NCBI RefSeq assembly: GCF_050875635.1 | Contig: NZ_JBPAOH010000019.1 | Coordinates: forward strand, 1 to 64,000 | DNA from: Hassallia sp050875635 | GTDB lineage: Bacteria; Cyanobacteriota; Cyanobacteriia; Cyanobacteriales; Nostocaceae | Reading direction: 5' to 3' | DNA length: 64,000 bases | Part shown: piece by piece, positions 61,601-64,000 of the stretch | How positions within the stretch are numbered: the stretch's first letter is position 1 | Layout of the letters: each line of letters starts with the position of its first letter | The notes under the pieces: generated by a model | Database searches by the model: none | The model's input: only the letters and a program-made list of their open reading frames with translations | Told to the model about the DNA's origin: nothing | Made by a program: the position numbers and the translations under genes

Positions 61601-63190
61601 ATGCCTTATACAATTCCTAACAACAGTTGCGTTGGATGTGATAACTGCCGTCCTCAATGTCCTACAGGTGCGATCAAAATAGAGAACGATGAATATTGGA
61701 TCGACCCTTGTCTTTGTAACAATTGCGAAGGTTATTACCCCGAACCGCAATGCGTGATTGCCTGTCCCACAAAGTCACCGATTCCTTGGCAAGCGAAAAA
61801 GGGAAGATGCAAAGTTGAACCTAGAGATGCCACAAGTTCAGATTTGTTTGCCAATGGGAAGAGTAACCCTTTTGCATCAGCGATCGTCATTTGGGAAGCT
61901 TGCAACGTGTTGGCACAGCGAACATCTTTACCTTGGCAAATCGATGAACAGGGTTTCTTATGTTATGGCAGACAAGTTAACCAAGGTAAGGGAGCGATCG
62001 CATTTCACATTACCGATCCATTTAAAGTAAGCGATCGCGCAACAGAGTTACAGGCAATTGAAGCACTTGATATTAGAGCTGCTTGCATCCATTTAATTTT
62101 TGCTGCTTATGCTACAGCTTCCGAGCAACCTTGGGAGCAAGAGTTTGCGATCGACGATCGCCAAATTGAGAAATATTTAGGCTTAGAGAAACGCAAAGAC
62201 TTGAGTAAAAACGCCAAACTCGCTCTTATGAAAAATATTGTACTGCAAGCTTGCTCGCTGATAACCACCATTGACTGGCCCCAACAAGGTCGAATCAAAG
62301 GTTTCTCAGTTACAGGCAGTCGCTTGTGGCACATAGTAGACATTCAGCACTATTTTCAAGAAGATAATCTGGGGTGTAAATATCTAGTCGGGTTAACTTT
62401 TAAAGTCAAAGCTGGTATTTGGACGCGGTATTTCTTAAATAAACAAGGATGCAAAGAGCGAACTGCATTTTATCAATATCGCAGTCTGCCTAAATCTTTG
62501 TTAAGCACAATCATGAGCATTTGGCAACAACATGAAGGTGCAGCGCGATTAATGCTATGGCTGCTATTTAAAACTAAAATGGGCAAAGAACAACGCATCA
62601 CCGTTCCCACCTTGCTGAAAGTTGCTTACGGTGAGGAAAAAGTCAACCACGCAACCAGACATCGCGAAGAACGCAAGCGACTGCTGCGAACTTTTGAAAG
62701 TGACTTGGAAATTCTCCATCATTATGGAATCAAACCAGTTTTCGACCCGATTACCTATCCACCAGAAATTCAACCTTTGTGGGCAAAGTTAATTGATATT
62801 CCCGAAGATCCAGAAGAAGCATTAGAATTTTGGACTAATGACGGTGGTGCTGACACTCGCTTGACAGACACAAGTCCGCGTGGTAAGTGGAATTTGCTAA
62901 TGAACGCTCGAATTTTGTCGTTTGAACTACCACCAGAATGGGAACAGCCAATCCCCAAATCTCAGAAAAATCAGCGACAAACTGTTACCACTAGAAAAAA
63001 GATAAAAACCACCGGCGATTTGCTTGGGGAACAGATTTTACAAGCGCGAAAAAATCTGAATCTCTCCCAAAGAGAATTAGCAAAGTTGACAGGTAAAAGC
63101 CAAAGCTGGATTCGAGATGTCGAAAATGGTCGCTTAAAAGCGAAGTCAGAAGACCAAGCAGTGTTAAGGAAAGTGTTGAATATGGGGTAA
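61601..63190 (+). CDS. patB: PatB/CnfR, ferredoxin-HTH regulator of nif genes
   Basis: The protein is 529 aa. N-terminal double 4Fe-4S ferredoxin: CVGCDNCRPQCPTGAI and CLCNNCEGYYPEPQC with CVIACPTKSP (residues 8-60). Large middle (about 80-430) with DUF-type helical content. C-terminal helix-turn-helix XRE type: LGEQILQARKNLNLSQRELAKLTGKSQSWIRDVENGR (about 475-510). PatB in Anabaena and CnfR in Leptolyngbya activate nif genes under low oxygen, with the clusters as sensor. It is likely the master activator of the nif genes above. Confidence 0.95.
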   Translation: MPYTIPNNSCVGCDNCRPQCPTGAIKIENDEYWIDPCLCNNCEGYYPEPQCVIACPTKSPIPWQAKKGRCKVEPRDATSSDLFANGKSNPFASAIVIWEACNVLAQRTSLPWQIDEQGFLCYGRQVNQGKGAIAFHITDPFKVSDRATELQAIEALDIRAACIHLIFAAYATASEQPWEQEFAIDDRQIEKYLGLEKRKDLSKNAKLALMKNIVLQACSLITTIDWPQQGRIKGFSVTGSRLWHIVDIQHYFQEDNLGCKYLVGLTFKVKAGIWTRYFLNKQGCKERTAFYQYRSLPKSLLSTIMSIWQQHEGAARLMLWLLFKTKMGKEQRITVPTLLKVAYGEEKVNHATRHREERKRLLRTFESDLEILHHYGIKPVFDPITYPPEIQPLWAKLIDIPEDPEEALEFWTNDGGADTRLTDTSPRGKWNLLMNARILSFELPPEWEQPIPKSQKNQRQTVTTRKKIKTTGDLLGEQILQARKNLNLSQRELAKLTGKSQSWIRDVENGRLKAKSEDQAVLRKVLNMG

Positions 63191-63251
63191 TGTCGATTTT
63201 GGATTGCTGTCCGGAATGCACCTTCATAATGTAAGGGTATTAAAGATACAA

Positions 63252-63275
63252 AGCCCGCTTCGGTTGGTGCGGGCT
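63252..63275 (+). terminator. Hairpin AGCCCGC/GCGGGCT after patB
   Basis: Seven-bp GC-rich stem with a 10-nt loop, followed by ATGAAAAA. About 60 bp after the patB stop, so a probable transcription end. Confidence 0.55.
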
Positions 63276-63371
63276 ATGAAAAAGGCGATCGCTTGTAAAA
63301 TTAATGGCGTTGATGATTTGCGGTATAAATTGAAAATTTTTACGCTCTGGTTATGGTTCCAAAACCTCACA

Positions 63372-63396
63372 AGAGACGTTCCGATGGAACGTCTCT
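63372..63396. repeat. Hairpin AGAGACGTTCC/GGAACGTCTCT
   Basis: 11-bp perfect stem with GAT loop; the same family as 22518-22542. Convergent-end repeat between patB and the next gene. Confidence 0.65.
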
Positions 63397-63439
63397 ACAA
63401 AAAATTAGGGATTTAATAGTAATATTTACCAACACCCAG

Positions 63440-63868
63440 TTATCTGCTTGTAGACGAAACATTATTCAAGCGATCGCGAATTGCCGTTAATTGTTCTTGA
63501 TTATTTACTGGCGATCGCGGTGCTGGCAATTCTGTATTGGGCCAATTGAGTAAATCATTACACGGACATAATTCAGGTGGCATTCCCAAGCTTCGCATCG
63601 GTACTGGCATCGTACAACGACTACAATGGCTCATTTCCCAACTCGGTGTCAGCAACTCGGCAATAGTTTCTTGCGTACCTTCTAAGTAACAGTCGCCTGT
63701 TTCTGGTGAGATAATTTGCTGCCAGCAATTTTCAAATTCCTGACTGTAGCGATCGCCTTGAATTACGGGTTGCGGCAACAGACTTGCCGAACCATTATTT
63801 GTCATCACCTTTTTGCCTAACTGAAACCAGTAAGCAAGGTATTGTTTTACTTCGTGTTTGGTTGCCAT
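63440..63868 (-). CDS. Conserved cyanobacterial protein, Cys-rich, unknown
   Basis: The protein is 142 aa: EVKQYLAYWFQLGKKVM, SQEFENCWQQIISPETGDCYLEGT, then a possible zinc site CSRCTMPVPM with CPCNDL, and the end EQLTAIRDRLNNV. I recall the pattern from other cyanobacteria but no function. Convergent with patB. Confidence 0.7.
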   Translation of the reverse strand: MATKHEVKQYLAYWFQLGKKVMTNNGSASLLPQPVIQGDRYSQEFENCWQQIISPETGDCYLEGTQETIAELLTPSWEMSHCSRCTMPVPMRSLGMPPELCPCNDLLNWPNTELPAPRSPVNNQEQLTAIRDRLNNVSSTSR

Positions 63869-63924
63869 ACCACAATATTAAACTTGCGACATCAGATTTC
63901 TAATTTTCAATACTTAATTTTAAA

Positions 63925-64000
63925 TTAAGATTTTGGTGGTAACGGGGAACCGAGAACACTGAGATTAAGAACATGACCGCCAGTGACTAAATAAACAGCT
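63925..64000 (-). CDS. C-terminal end of a gene running out of the window
   Basis: On -, the frame reads VYLVTGGHVLNLSVLGSPLP and ends PKS-stop (TAA at 63925-63927). Only 24 codons are visible; a gene is likely because nothing else explains the composition, but no family can be given. Confidence 0.35.
   Translation of the reverse strand, partial: AVYLVTGGHVLNLSVLGSPLPPKS

Overview
The window comes from a filamentous, heterocyst-forming cyanobacterium (Nostocales; Nostoc/Calothrix/Tolypothrix-like). Evidence: HIP1 octamers (GCGATCGC) throughout; a heterocyst nif cluster with hesAB and fdxH; an xisF-type recombinase beside a truncated nifK; hupSL with an extended hyp operon; a cox2-type cytochrome oxidase next to fdxB and patB/cnfR; and STRR-like short tandem repeats in many intergenic regions. 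Layout: (1) 1-17816 appears to be the right part of a large DNA element interrupting nifK. It holds a TnpB tail, an MFS exporter, epimerase and SDR remnants, a glycan/carbamoyltransferase cluster (GtrA, GT39, SGNH, DUF5989, SxtJ, carbamoyltransferase), an acyltransferase, a broken and partly inverted NRPS, and an XisF-like serine recombinase at its edge. (2) 17817-25369 is the 3' end of nifK followed by a Mo-nitrogenase C-terminal-domain protein, nifE, nifN, nifX, a DUF269 gene, a DUF683 gene, nifW, hesA, hesB, fdxH and feoA, all on +. (3) 25602-28841 has ctaB, an ankyrin protein, a SagB-type nitroreductase and a small unknown protein. (4) 28875-33651 (-) is hupW, a GST, an unknown gene, hupL (uninterrupted) and hupS. 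(5) 34419-45118 (+) is the extended hyp operon: TPR, two small membrane proteins, NifU/Rieske, NHL, hypF, hypC, hypD, a tautomerase, hypE, hypA, hypB. (6) 45154-48223 (-) has an LLM flavoenzyme operon and small unknown proteins. (7) 49400-56198 has cysK, then nifO, a cysteine-dioxygenase-like cupin, a TPR protein and coxC/coxA/coxB on -. (8) 57211-59547 (-) is a compact unassigned cassette: a TIR protein plus two membrane proteins that share its C-terminal helical domain, and two tiny membrane peptides; transposase scars lie on its upstream side. (9) 60278-64000 has fdxB, patB/cnfR and a conserved unknown. 

The genes work together in heterocyst metabolism: nitrogenase cofactor assembly (nifE/N/X/W, hesAB), electron supply (fdxH, fdxB), H2 recycling (hupSL, hupW, hyp), O2 removal (coxBAC with ctaB making heme O) and regulation (patB/cnfR). 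Nitrogenase expression would require excision of the nifK element by its recombinase during heterocyst differentiation. 

The best candidate for an undescribed system is the TIR cassette: three proteins with one common adaptor-like domain (IK-x-ILG and R-L-x-x-F-I signatures), one fused to TIR and two to C-terminal membrane anchors. A second new observation is a dispersed 41-bp double-stem element found five times at exactly 41 bp, with compensating stem changes, once in frame inside an NRPS adenylation domain.
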